From CAVQBP01 sp963740945 (GTDB taxonomy: Bacteria > Bacteroidota > Ignavibacteria > Ignavibacteriales > Ignavibacteriaceae), in NCBI GenBank assembly GCA_963740945.1, contig CAVUGE010000046.1:1-64000 (forward strand): a stretch of DNA of 64,000 nt, in the 5' to 3' direction. The notes beneath the pieces are model-generated. The model was not told the origin of the DNA. It made no database searches and saw nothing but the letters and a program-made list of their open reading frames with translations. A program made the position numbers and the translations under genes. Shown here in pieces: positions 24,431-34,150 of the stretch (positions are counted from its first letter, which is position 1; every line of letters begins with the position of its first letter).

Positions 24431-27107
24431 ATGAACAATGGAAATAATATAGATTTGGAAGTTGAGGAGATTGAAACAAGAGAATGGCTATATTCACTTG
24501 ATTATGTTCTTGAACATGGTGGTCCGGAACGTGTAAAAGACCTTTTACATCAACTGCAAATTCGTGCTCAAAAATTCGGGGTAGAAATACCATTTACTGC
24601 TAATACTCCATATATAAATACAATCCAAAGAGAAAAACAACCACCCTACCCTGGCGACAGAGAAATTGAAAGAAGAATAAAAAGTCTAATTCGCTGGAAT
24701 GCTATGGCAATGGTGGTACGTGCAAATAAAATGGAAAGCGGTATCGGTGGGCATATTTCTACTTATGCTTCAGCTGCTACTCTTTATGAAGTCGGTTTTA
24801 ATCATTTTTTTCATGGCAAAGGTGATAATTACGATGGAGACCAGATTTATTTTCAAGGTCATGCCTCACCCGGCATTTATGCACGTGCTTTCCTCGAAGG
24901 TAGATTAACAATCGAACAAATGAATAACTTTCGTAGAGAATTAAAACCGGGAGGAGGTCTATCTTCTTACCCACATCCATGGTTGATGCCTAATTTCTGG
25001 GAATTCCCTACTGTTTCGATGGGTCTGGCACCTATCATGGCAATTTACCAGGCTAGATTTAATAGATACCTCGAAGATAGAGGTTTGAAAAATAATAAGA
25101 ATAGAAAAGTTTGGGCCTATTTAGGTGATGGTGAAACTGATGAGCCGGAAACTCTTGGAGCAATTAGTCTTGCTGCAAGAGAAAAATTAGATAACCTTAT
25201 TTTTGTTATTAATTGCAACCTCCAGAGATTGGACGGTCCCGTAAGAGGGAACGGAAAAATAATCCAGGAACTGGAAGCAATTTTCAAAGGTGCAGGCTGG
25301 AATGTAATAAAAGTAGTCTGGGGAAGCGATTGGGATCCTATCCTGGAAAAAGATAAAGAAGGAATATTAGTAAAAAGATTAGGTGAAATTGTAGATGGTC
25401 AATATCAAAAATATTCTGTAGAAACCGGGAAATATATTCGTGAACATCTTGTTGATGGTGATGAATACCTGGAAGATCTATTTAAAAATCTTTCCGATGA
25501 AGAGCTGAGAAAAATGAAACGCGGCGGCCATGATCCTGAGAAAGTTTATACTGCTTATAGAGCTGCTGTTGAACATACAGGCTCTCCAACAGTAATTCTT
25601 GCAAAAACTATAAAAGGTTACGGACTTGGTGAAAGCGGTGAAGGTAAAAATATAACACACCAGCAGAAAAAATTAAATGAAGAAGAATTAAAAGAATTTA
25701 GAGCCAGGTTTGGTATCCCCATTTCCGATGAGGAAATTGCAAAGGCTCCTTTTTACAGGCCAAGCGATGATACTCATGAAATGCAGTACTTTAAAAGAGC
25801 ACAGAGAAAAATTGGGAGGTTTTGTACCAACACGAAAAACAGATATTAGACCTATTAAAACTCCCCCCGAAGATATATTTGAAGAGTTTTATAAAGGAAC
25901 GGAAGGACGTGAAGCATCTACAACAATGGTTTTTGTGAGACTTCTTGCCAAACTTCTTAAAGATAAAGAAGTTGGTAAATATATAGTTCCGATTGTTCCT
26001 GATGAAGCAAGAACATTTGGAATGGAGGCTTTATTCAGGCAGGTAGGTATTTATTCTCACGTCGGTCAGCTGTACGAACCCGTTGATAAAGAAAGTCTTC
26101 TATATTATAAAGAGGCTAAGAATGGTCAGATCCTTGAAGAAGGCATTACCGAAGCCGGGGCAATGTCCTCTTTTATTGCCGCCGGAACTGCCTATGCAAC
26201 CCATGGCATTAACATGATTCCTTTCTTTGTTTATTATTCCATGTTCGGTCTGCAGAGGATCGGCGATCTTTTCTGGGCTGCCGGTGATATCCAGGCAAAA
26301 GGATTTCTGCTTGGAGGTACTTCAGGCAGAACAACACTTAGCGGTGAAGGGCTGCAGCACCAGGATGGCAATAGTCACCTTCTTGCATATACAATTCCAA
26401 ATCTCGTTGCTTATGATCCTGCATTCGCATTTGAAATTGCAGTAATCGTAAGAGACGGTATAAGAAGAATGTATGAAGAGCAGGAAAATATCTTTTATTA
26501 TATGACAATAATGAATGAAAATTATTCTATGCCTCCGATGCCTGAAGGTGTTAAAGATGGAATTATTAAGGGTATGTATAAGTTTAAATCTTCTTCTAAG
26601 AAAAGTGCTAAAATGAGAGCTCATCTGTTCGGCAGCGGAACTATATTAAATGAAGTATTAAAAGCTCAGGAAATTCTTGAAGATGAATATAAGGTATCAG
26701 CAGATGTCTGGAGTATTACAAGTTATAAGGAATTAAGACGCGATGCATTAAATGTCGAAAGATGGAATATGCTCCATCCTGGAGAAGAATCTAAGGTTTC
26801 TTATATAACGCATACTCTTAAAGATGAAAAAGGTGTATTTGTAGCTGCATCCGATTATGTAAAAGCTCTACCCGATTCCATTTCCAAATGGTTTCCCGGC
26901 AATCTGATTTCTCTGGGTACTAATGGTTTCGGAAGAAGTGAAGGAAGAAATGAACTTAGGGACTTTTTTGAAGTCGATGCAAAGCATATAGTGCTCGCAA
27001 CTTTATATGCACTATATAAAGATGGAAAAATGAAAATAGAACAGATTGAACAGGCAATAAAAAATCTGGAAATAAATCCATCAAAGTTAAATCCTATGAT
27101 TTCATGA
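24431..27107 (+). CDS. aceE: Pyruvate dehydrogenase E1 component, homodimeric type, +1 frameshift
   Basis: ThDP-dependent decarboxylation of pyruvate and transfer of acetyl to E2. The first frame (24431-25849) shows SGIGGHISTYASAATLYEVG, FQGHASPGIYARAFLEGR and the ThDP motif GDGETDEPETLGA...NCNLQRLDGPV. The second frame (to 27107) continues EHREKLGGFVPTRKTDI, FGMEALFRQVGIYS and TSGRTTLSGEGLQHQDG. Deleting one T from tactttaaaag (about 25788-25791) fuses them as MQYLKEHREKLGG, about 891 residues, the normal AceE length. All conserved blocks on both sides are intact, so an assembly error is the simplest explanation. E2 follows after 77 bases, then E3. Confidence 0.9.
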
Positions 27108-27184
27108 TTTAGTAATAAATGCGGTTAAAAAACTTTGGCATTCAAACTTAATCGAACTAAAAATAATTTTATTAAAGGATCATT

Positions 27185-28903
27185 ATGGCACAAGAATTCA
27201 AACTGCCTGAATTGGGAGAAAATATAGAGTCAGCAGATGTATTAAGTGTTTTGGTTAAACCGGGCGATGAAATTGAAAAAGAACAGAGCGTTATTGAAAT
27301 AGAAACAGATAAAGCTACAATTGAAGTACCCTCCAGCATTTCTGGTAAAATAAAAGAAGTTTTAATTAAACAGGGTGATAGTGTAAAGGTAGGTCAAACT
27401 ATTCTAATAATGGAAAATGGTGAAGATAAGGCTAAAGCCGGTCAGAAAAATGAAAAAGAGGAACCTGACGTTAAAGAGGAAAATAAGGAGACCGGGAAAG
27501 CTGTAAAAGAAGAAACTTCTTCCAAAGAAGAATCTAAAGAGAAAATCGAACAGAAAGCACCTCCCGAACCTAAAAAACCTGAAGGGGGTACAGAAGTAAT
27601 TGAATTAAAATTACCCGAACTCGGTGAAAATATTGAATCGGCAGATGTTTTGAATATTCTTGTGAAAGAAGGAGATAATATTCAAAGGGATCAGGGAATT
27701 TTAGAAATAGAAACGGATAAAGCTACGATTGAAGTTCCCTCTACACTTACAGGCAAAGTAGTAGAAATTCTTGTAAAACCCGGTGATAAAGCTAAAGTAG
27801 GACAGACTTTATTGAAAGTTGAAACTGGCAAACAAGCTGCTAAAGTGGATAAGGAAGAAAAAAAGACTGAGGTAGAAAAACCCGCCGCAGAGAAAAGTGA
27901 GGCTGCAGAAGAGAAAGCTGCGGAAAGCAAAGAAACTCCTAAAGGTGAAAGATCTACTTTCATGCCCGGCGAAATTGACAATCAACCCCCCATTATGAAA
28001 GATGCTGCCCCTGCCGCTCCATCAGTAAGAAGAATTGCCAGAGAAATCGGTATTGATATTAGACAGGTTCCCGGTTCCGGCCCTGGCGGAAGAATATCCA
28101 TGGATGATGTTAAATCTTTTGCAAAGCAGTTAAATGAAGGCCGCACTATAACTCCCGGTATGCCTGTTCAGCAGGAAACACTACCCGATTTCTCAAAATT
28201 CGGAGAAATTGAACGAAAGGAAATGAATAAGATTCGTTCAACAACTGCGGTACATCTCAGCTATGCATGGGCTTCAATTCCTCATGTTACCCAGCATGAT
28301 AAAGCTGACATCACAGAACTTGAGAAGATGAGAAAAGCATTCGGTCCGAACGTTGAAAAAGAAGGGGGCAAATTAACTGTTACTGCAATACTATTAAAAG
28401 TTATTACATCTGCTTTGAAAGTATTTCCAAAATTCAATAGCAGCATTGATTTAAATAAAAAGGAAATTATTTACAAGAAATATTTCAATGTCGGCGTTGC
28501 CGTCGATACGGAAAATGGTCTTATAGTCCCGGTACTTAAGAACGTAGATAAAAAGAATATTACAGAGCTTGCCGTTGAATTAGGGAACATAGCTGAAAAA
28601 GCAAGGAATAGGAAAGTTTCTCTCGAAGATCTTCAGGGAGCATGTATTACAATTACAAATCTTGGAGGAATAGGCGGAACTTCATTTACTCCTATCGTCA
28701 ATTCACCGGAAGTAGCCATTCTCGGAGTTTCCAGAGGGACTTATGAACCTGTTTATAATAACGGGGAATTTAAACCCCGTTTAATGCTTCCGCTGTCTCT
28801 TTCTTATGACCATAGAATAATCGATGGTGCAGATGCCGCAAGGTTTTTAAGGTGGGTGTGTGAAGCATTGGAGCAGCCGATGAAATTGCTGGTGGAAGGG
28901 TGA
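27185..28903 (+). CDS. aceF: Dihydrolipoamide acetyltransferase (pyruvate dehydrogenase E2), two lipoyl domains
   Basis: A 572-residue E2. Lipoyl domain 1 (residues ~3-78) and lipoyl domain 2 (~130-205) both carry IETDKATIEVPS with the lipoylated lysine. They are separated by Glu/Lys-rich linkers (KEEPDVKEENKETG and similar). A peripheral-subunit-binding domain lies at ~278-315 (APSVRRIAREIGIDIRQVPG, GPGGRISMDDV), and the catalytic core ends with LSYDHRIIDGADAARFLRW (HxxxDG active site). It transfers acetyl from E1 to CoA and forms the complex core. A ribosome site precedes ATG 27185 (aaaggatcatt). Confidence 0.95.
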   Translation: MAQEFKLPELGENIESADVLSVLVKPGDEIEKEQSVIEIETDKATIEVPSSISGKIKEVLIKQGDSVKVGQTILIMENGEDKAKAGQKNEKEEPDVKEENKETGKAVKEETSSKEESKEKIEQKAPPEPKKPEGGTEVIELKLPELGENIESADVLNILVKEGDNIQRDQGILEIETDKATIEVPSTLTGKVVEILVKPGDKAKVGQTLLKVETGKQAAKVDKEEKKTEVEKPAAEKSEAAEEKAAESKETPKGERSTFMPGEIDNQPPIMKDAAPAAPSVRRIAREIGIDIRQVPGSGPGGRISMDDVKSFAKQLNEGRTITPGMPVQQETLPDFSKFGEIERKEMNKIRSTTAVHLSYAWASIPHVTQHDKADITELEKMRKAFGPNVEKEGGKLTVTAILLKVITSALKVFPKFNSSIDLNKKEIIYKKYFNVGVAVDTENGLIVPVLKNVDKKNITELAVELGNIAEKARNRKVSLEDLQGACITITNLGGIGGTSFTPIVNSPEVAILGVSRGTYEPVYNNGEFKPRLMLPLSLSYDHRIIDGADAARFLRWVCEALEQPMKLLVEG

Positions 28904-28964
28904 ACATGTTCAAGAGTAAGTTCAAGCTTAAGTTCAAGAAGTTCAAGTTTTAAGGGAATAATAA

Positions 28965-30378
28965 ATGGCAATTAAATTAGCAGTAGTTGGTGCAGGACCG
29001 GGCGGATATGCCGCTGCGTTTCTTGCAGCAGATTTAGGTTTAGATGTTACACTTATCGACCGGGAAAAAAATCCCGGTGGTGTCTGCTTATATCGTGGAT
29101 GCATCCCTTCCAAAGCATTACTTCATGTTGCTAAACTGATTAATGAAACAAGGGAAGCAAAACATATGGGATTGGATTTCCCGGAACCCAAAATAAATAT
29201 CGATAGATTAAGGGAATGGAAAAATGAAGTTGTCGGTAAAATGACCGGCGGATTGGGTATTTTATCTAAACAGAGGAAAGTAAATTATATTCAGGGAAAT
29301 GCTACTTTTATAAGTTCAAAAAAATTGAAAATAGAAAAGGAATGACGGATCGGCTGATGAACTTACTTTTGATAAAATAATTATAGCTTCAGGTTCTGTT
29401 ATTGCCACTATCCCTTCATTAAATATTGAAAGTAAAAGACTATTAAATTCTACCACAGCATTGGATTTGCCTGAAATTCCCAAAAGTCTTTTAGTAATTG
29501 GAGGTGGATATATTGGTCTGGAACTAGGCTCGGTCTATAATTCTTTAGGTTCAAAAGTCTCTGTAGTCGAAATGATGCCTGGTTTATTACCCGGAGCTGA
29601 CCGTGACCTGGTATCATTCCTTGCAAAAAGAATTGATAAAAGTTTTGATAAGGTGATGCTGAATTCAAAAGTCCTGGAAATGAAAGAAGTAAATAACGGA
29701 ATAAATGTCAAAATAAAAGGTGAAGACGGTAAAGAATTTGAACAAGTCTATGACTATGTTTTAATGTCAATCGGAAGAAAACCGGAAACAAAAGGACTTG
29801 GCCTGGAAAATACAAAAGTACAGATAAATCAAAGAGGATGGATTAAGGTTAACCAGCAGCTTAGAACAGATGATCCTGATATTTATGCAATTGGTGATAT
29901 TGTCGGTGAGCCTATGCTGGCACACAAAGCCTCCCATGAAGGTATGACTGCTGTTGAAGCAATTGCCGGGCATAAAGTTGCTTTCGAACCAAGGGCAATT
30001 CCCGCAGTTGTCTTTACAGATCCTGAAATTGCTTGGGCAGGTATAACAGAAAATTATGCCAAAGAAAATAATATTAATTATAAGGTTGCAAAATTTCCTT
30101 GGGCTGCTTCGGGAAGAGCTACTACATTAGATAGAAGCGACGGCGTTACTAAAATATTAATTGATCCCGAATCCGAAAGAATTATTGGTGTAGGGATTTG
30201 CGGTCCGGGCGCCGGAGAGTTAATCGCCGAAGGAGTCCTGGCAATTGAAATGGCTGCTAATGTTACTGACCTGAAATTGACTATTCATCCCCACCCGACT
30301 TTATCTGAAACCTTAATGGAGGCAGCGGAGGTATTCTTCGGGCAAAGTACACATATTTATAGACCGAAAAGAAATTGA
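28965..30378 (+). CDS. lpdA: Dihydrolipoamide dehydrogenase (E3), +1 frameshift
   Basis: Reoxidises the lipoyl arm of E2 using FAD and NAD+. Frame 1 (28965-29345): FAD motif GAGPGGYAAAFLAADLG and redox-active disulfide GGVCLYRGCIPSK. Frame 2 (readable from about 29343, conventional start 29461): KIIIASGSV, NAD motif VIGGGYIGLELGSVYNSLGS, YAIGDIVGEPMLAHKASHEG and the terminal HPHPTLSETLMEAAE. Removing one G from aaggaatgac (about 29340) gives IEKNDGSADELTFDKIII and a full protein of about 470 residues. The gap after E2 (28904-28964) contains four copies of an agttcaag-like word. Same +1 pattern as aceE, so suspect the assembly first. Confidence 0.9.
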
Positions 30379-30769
30379 TATTAATTATAATTTTGGTGTT
30401 TAAATAATATTTTTCCTATTTTGAAATGTTCATTTACTGATTTCTGCGGGGATTAAGACGGAAGCTTTTATATAACATCGTGCAATCCGATTGTTTTCTT
30501 TTCAAGTACTTTATAATTTCCACCAAATTTGAGAATTGTTCTTTATTTAAAATAATGTGAGTTCTGTATAAGTTTTTATTTTTCAAATTGATACATAATC
30601 TTCATTCGGCTTTATTTTGGACAGTAATTCCCTGGATAATATGCTAAAATCAAGGTTTTTTTTTTGCATACTTATTGATGTTATCTGAGACTAAAGGTTT
30701 TAATCCAATGTCCATTTATATTTTTTTTGCTCTTGACTTTCATAAAATTAAAACGAATTTTTAACAAGA
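30379..30769. other. 390-base gene-free stretch
   Basis: AT-rich and without repeats or coding frames that I recognise. It separates lpdA from the hybrid kinase and should carry the kinase promoter; no confident consensus seen. Confidence 0.5.
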
Positions 30770-33700
30770 ATGAATAGCAGTCCGGAAGATAATAGTTTTA
30801 ATATTGAATCTTTTTTCAAAGTTATCCAAAATGTACCTATAGGAGTTTTATTATTTTCGTCGGATTGGAAGATAAACTTTGTTAATGAAAATTTTTATCA
30901 ATTCGGAAGTCTTTACCAGATAAATACTTCTTCAATAATTGAAAATAATATACTCCAATATCCTTTATTTCCCTCTTACGACATTTCCCTGGAATTAAAG
31001 AAATTAGAGCAGGGATACTCCTTCGAAACTGAAATTGCAGATATAAAAACTAAAGACGGAAGAATTTCCCTTGTAGTTAAAGCTTCCCCCATTTTTGAGA
31101 ATGAAAATTTTGCGGGTGGGATTCTTATTATCGAAGATCTTAAAATTATCGATAAGAATTATGATGAAAATGCACTTACCCTCAATCATTTTGAAAAAGC
31201 TGCCGGCAGATACAATAATCTCCTGTTAATTACAGATCCTCAGGGCTTTATCAAATATTATTTCGGTAAAAATAACAGGAGATTAAGATCCGACCTATCA
31301 AGAAATGAAGATATTTCTGTCTATGAAATGTTTAACCGGGAAATCCATAAAGACTTTAGTCATAAATTTGAATCTGCTAAAGAAAAGTTAATTACTGAGA
31401 AATGTAAAGTAGAATTCTTTGTTGACGAAGTTATATACTACTACGATTGTATCATTGAACCTCTTCAGAATGATAACGGGGACTTACAATTTATTTTTAT
31501 CTGGCTTAATGAAATAACAGAAATAATAAAAAATGAAAAATTAATTCAGAAAGAATTAAATAGGTTAAAACAATATAGGTATATAATTGATTCCTCATCT
31601 GATCCCGTATTCATTATTGATGAAGATGGCAATATAAATTTCTGGACCGGCCCGGTTGAAGAATTATTCGGCTATACAAAGGAAGAAATCACGGGAGAGT
31701 TTTTAGGGCGGTTCTTTGTTCATTTTGATCAGATCTATTTCTCTGATATTAAAAATCGCTTACAGACATCAAAAACATGGAATGACGAATTAACTATATT
31801 AACTAAAGATAATTCCGAAAAAATAATCTATTCAAAGTTTTCATTATCAGAAGAATCGGATAACAATATTATAGTAATCTGTTCCGATATTACTGAAAAA
31901 AATCAAAGGGAAAAGGAATTAAAGAACTCCGAAGAAAAGTTCAGAAATATATTCTACACTATTGATAAACCTCTTTGTGTTTTGAATACCGACAGTTACA
32001 TAATTAATACAAATAAAAGGTTAATTTCCGAACTAAAATATTCCGAAAAAGAATTATTAAACAAGAATATTAGGAATATAATTGATCCCGGTTTCATAAG
32101 GGAAACGTCATTTGAATTAAGATCTTATTTAAATACCCCCGCGTCAAATATACCTTTTATAACTGGTAACGGTGAAAAGATAATTCTTTCATCTACTTTT
32201 AATCCCGTTCATGATGAGGATGGGAAAATAGTAAACATAAATTGCTTTTTTGAAAATATTACAGATGAGTTTAATATTGATGAAGAAATGAGATTTTTTA
32301 ATTCGGTATTTAAATCTTCTCCTGAAGGAATTGCTGTAGAATTTAAAGGTAAAATAATTCATGCAAATAAAATATTTGCTGATATCTTTGGTTATGAAAA
32401 CCGGGAAGAGTTTGTAAATAAGGATCTCCTTGAAATAACAGCCAGCAGCGATGTACTTAGAAATGCAGAATATTTTCAGCTTATTGAAAAGAAAAAAATC
32501 GGTTTGGGAAGATTGGAGTTTTTAGGAAGACGTAAAGATAACTCTAATTTCTATGCTGAAATCTCAGCTTCGGTTTTTGAAATGAATAATAAAATGTTCA
32601 CTGTAATTATCGCAAGGGATATTACCGAAAGGAAAAAAGTTCAGAGTGCTATTACTGATTCTGAAGAGAAATATAGAAATATAATTGAGAGTATAGATGA
32701 TTTTCTGTATACCTATGAAAGAATACACAATATACTTAAGCCTGTTTTTCTTACTTCTTCGGTTGAAAAAATTACAGGGTATTCACAGCATGAATTTTTA
32801 AATGATTCAAAGTTATTAGTGAAAATAATACATCCGGATGATCTTTCTTCTTTCAAACAAAAGCTTAGAGGATTATTTAAAAGCAGAATTCTTAGTTCGG
32901 AAGAAATTGAATATAGGATTATAAATAAAACCGGAAACATTGTCTGGATACGGAATAAAATAAATGTGATTAGAGGAAATAGCGGAAGAATTCAAAAAGT
33001 TTATGGATTAATTAGCAATATTTCTCTAAGAAAAAAGGCAGAGGAAGAATTAATTAAAACTAGCGAGAATCTGGTTAAACTTAACGAAACTAAGGATAAG
33101 TTTATTTCAATTGTTTCTCACGATTTACGAACCCCGTTCAGCTCAATTCTTGGATTCACTGATCTTTTACTAACTGACGAGGATTTAACCGAAGAAGAAA
33201 AAAATCAGTATATAAAATATATCAGGGATTCATCAAAATCGATGCTTTCACTTGTTAATTCTCTTCTAGATTGGACCCGTTTACAAACGGGAAGGATTAA
33301 ATTCGAGCTGGAAAGAGCGGATGCTGGTTTTATTGTCGAAAAGTCCATAAATGCACTTTCGGGTTCTGCATTCCAAAAAAATATTGAACTCAAATCATTG
33401 GTCAGGGATGATATTTTTGTTTTTGTAGACAAAGAATTAATAGGACAGGTATTTAATAACTTAATTTCAAATGCAATTAAGTTCACAAGAGAAAACGGAA
33501 GCATAGTTATTTCTGTTAATCCAACTGAGAAACCCAGATTTATTGAGTTTTCGGTTAAAGATAATGGCGTTGGTATAAAAGAAGGTAATATTAAATATTT
33601 ATTCAAAGTTGAATCAAAATATACATCGGAAGGAACTTCGGGTGAAAAAGGGAGCGGTCTCGGACTTTCACTCGTAAAAGAAATTGTTGAAAAGCATGGC

Positions 33701-34150
33701 GGTAAGATCTGGGTTGAATCTGAATATGGAAAAGGTTCCGATTTTAAATTTACTTTGCCTATTGCTTCGGCTGATATCTTGCTTGTAGATGATAGTAAAA
33801 CAGACAGACTGCTGTATTCTAAGATATTAAAAAATATTACTCCCGATTATAATGTTACACTTGCTTCAAACGGGAAAGAAGCTCTCGATATTATTAATAT
33901 TTCGCCGGCTGCTTTAATCATTACCGACCATAATATGCCTGTAATGAATGGTTACGAGCTTGTACAGACTATTAACAAATCCAGCAGCAAAGGTAAACCT
34001 CCCATAATAATTTTAAGCGGAGACATTACCAGGAATGAAGTTGATGATTATAACCGGCTCGGAATTGAATTTGTTTTTCATAAACCTGTAAACTTAAGTC
34101 TATTCAAACTTGCGGTAGAAAAATCGTTAAAGGAAGGCTTAAAAAATTAA
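30770..34150 (+). CDS. Multi-PAS hybrid sensor histidine kinase with C-terminal receiver
   Basis: A 1126-residue protein without a clear membrane helix, so probably cytoplasmic. About six PAS domains occupy residues 10-770 (e.g. FKVIQNVPIGVLLFSSDWKI; SSDPVFIIDEDGNINFWTG; FKSSPEGIAVEFKGKIIHAN), several ending in the PAC-like DITE. HisKA: VSHDLRTPFSSILGFTDLL with the phospho-histidine. HATPase: NLISNAIKFT, DNGVGIKEG, GSGLGLSLVKEI. The receiver (~1002-1120) has ILLVDDSKTDR, ITDHNMPVMNGYEL with the acceptor Asp, and FHKPVN. Signal unknown. It is a single gene; its 3' end overlaps the convergent pullulanase gene by 4 bases, and no separate response regulator is adjacent. Confidence 0.92.
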   Translation: MNSSPEDNSFNIESFFKVIQNVPIGVLLFSSDWKINFVNENFYQFGSLYQINTSSIIENNILQYPLFPSYDISLELKKLEQGYSFETEIADIKTKDGRISLVVKASPIFENENFAGGILIIEDLKIIDKNYDENALTLNHFEKAAGRYNNLLLITDPQGFIKYYFGKNNRRLRSDLSRNEDISVYEMFNREIHKDFSHKFESAKEKLITEKCKVEFFVDEVIYYYDCIIEPLQNDNGDLQFIFIWLNEITEIIKNEKLIQKELNRLKQYRYIIDSSSDPVFIIDEDGNINFWTGPVEELFGYTKEEITGEFLGRFFVHFDQIYFSDIKNRLQTSKTWNDELTILTKDNSEKIIYSKFSLSEESDNNIIVICSDITEKNQREKELKNSEEKFRNIFYTIDKPLCVLNTDSYIINTNKRLISELKYSEKELLNKNIRNIIDPGFIRETSFELRSYLNTPASNIPFITGNGEKIILSSTFNPVHDEDGKIVNINCFFENITDEFNIDEEMRFFNSVFKSSPEGIAVEFKGKIIHANKIFADIFGYENREEFVNKDLLEITASSDVLRNAEYFQLIEKKKIGLGRLEFLGRRKDNSNFYAEISASVFEMNNKMFTVIIARDITERKKVQSAITDSEEKYRNIIESIDDFLYTYERIHNILKPVFLTSSVEKITGYSQHEFLNDSKLLVKIIHPDDLSSFKQKLRGLFKSRILSSEEIEYRIINKTGNIVWIRNKINVIRGNSGRIQKVYGLISNISLRKKAEEELIKTSENLVKLNETKDKFISIVSHDLRTPFSSILGFTDLLLTDEDLTEEEKNQYIKYIRDSSKSMLSLVNSLLDWTRLQTGRIKFELERADAGFIVEKSINALSGSAFQKNIELKSLVRDDIFVFVDKELIGQVFNNLISNAIKFTRENGSIVISVNPTEKPRFIEFSVKDNGVGIKEGNIKYLFKVESKYTSEGTSGEKGSGLGLSLVKEIVEKHGGKIWVESEYGKGSDFKFTLPIASADILLVDDSKTDRLLYSKILKNITPDYNVTLASNGKEALDIINISPAALIITDHNMPVMNGYELVQTINKSSSKGKPPIIILSGDITRNEVDDYNRLGIEFVFHKPVNLSLFKLAVEKSLKEGLKN

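Noticed and set aside
30379..30769. Searched for a small gene or regulatory RNA between lpdA and the hybrid kinase
   Set aside because: Only short AT-rich frames and no stable GC-containing fold were seen.
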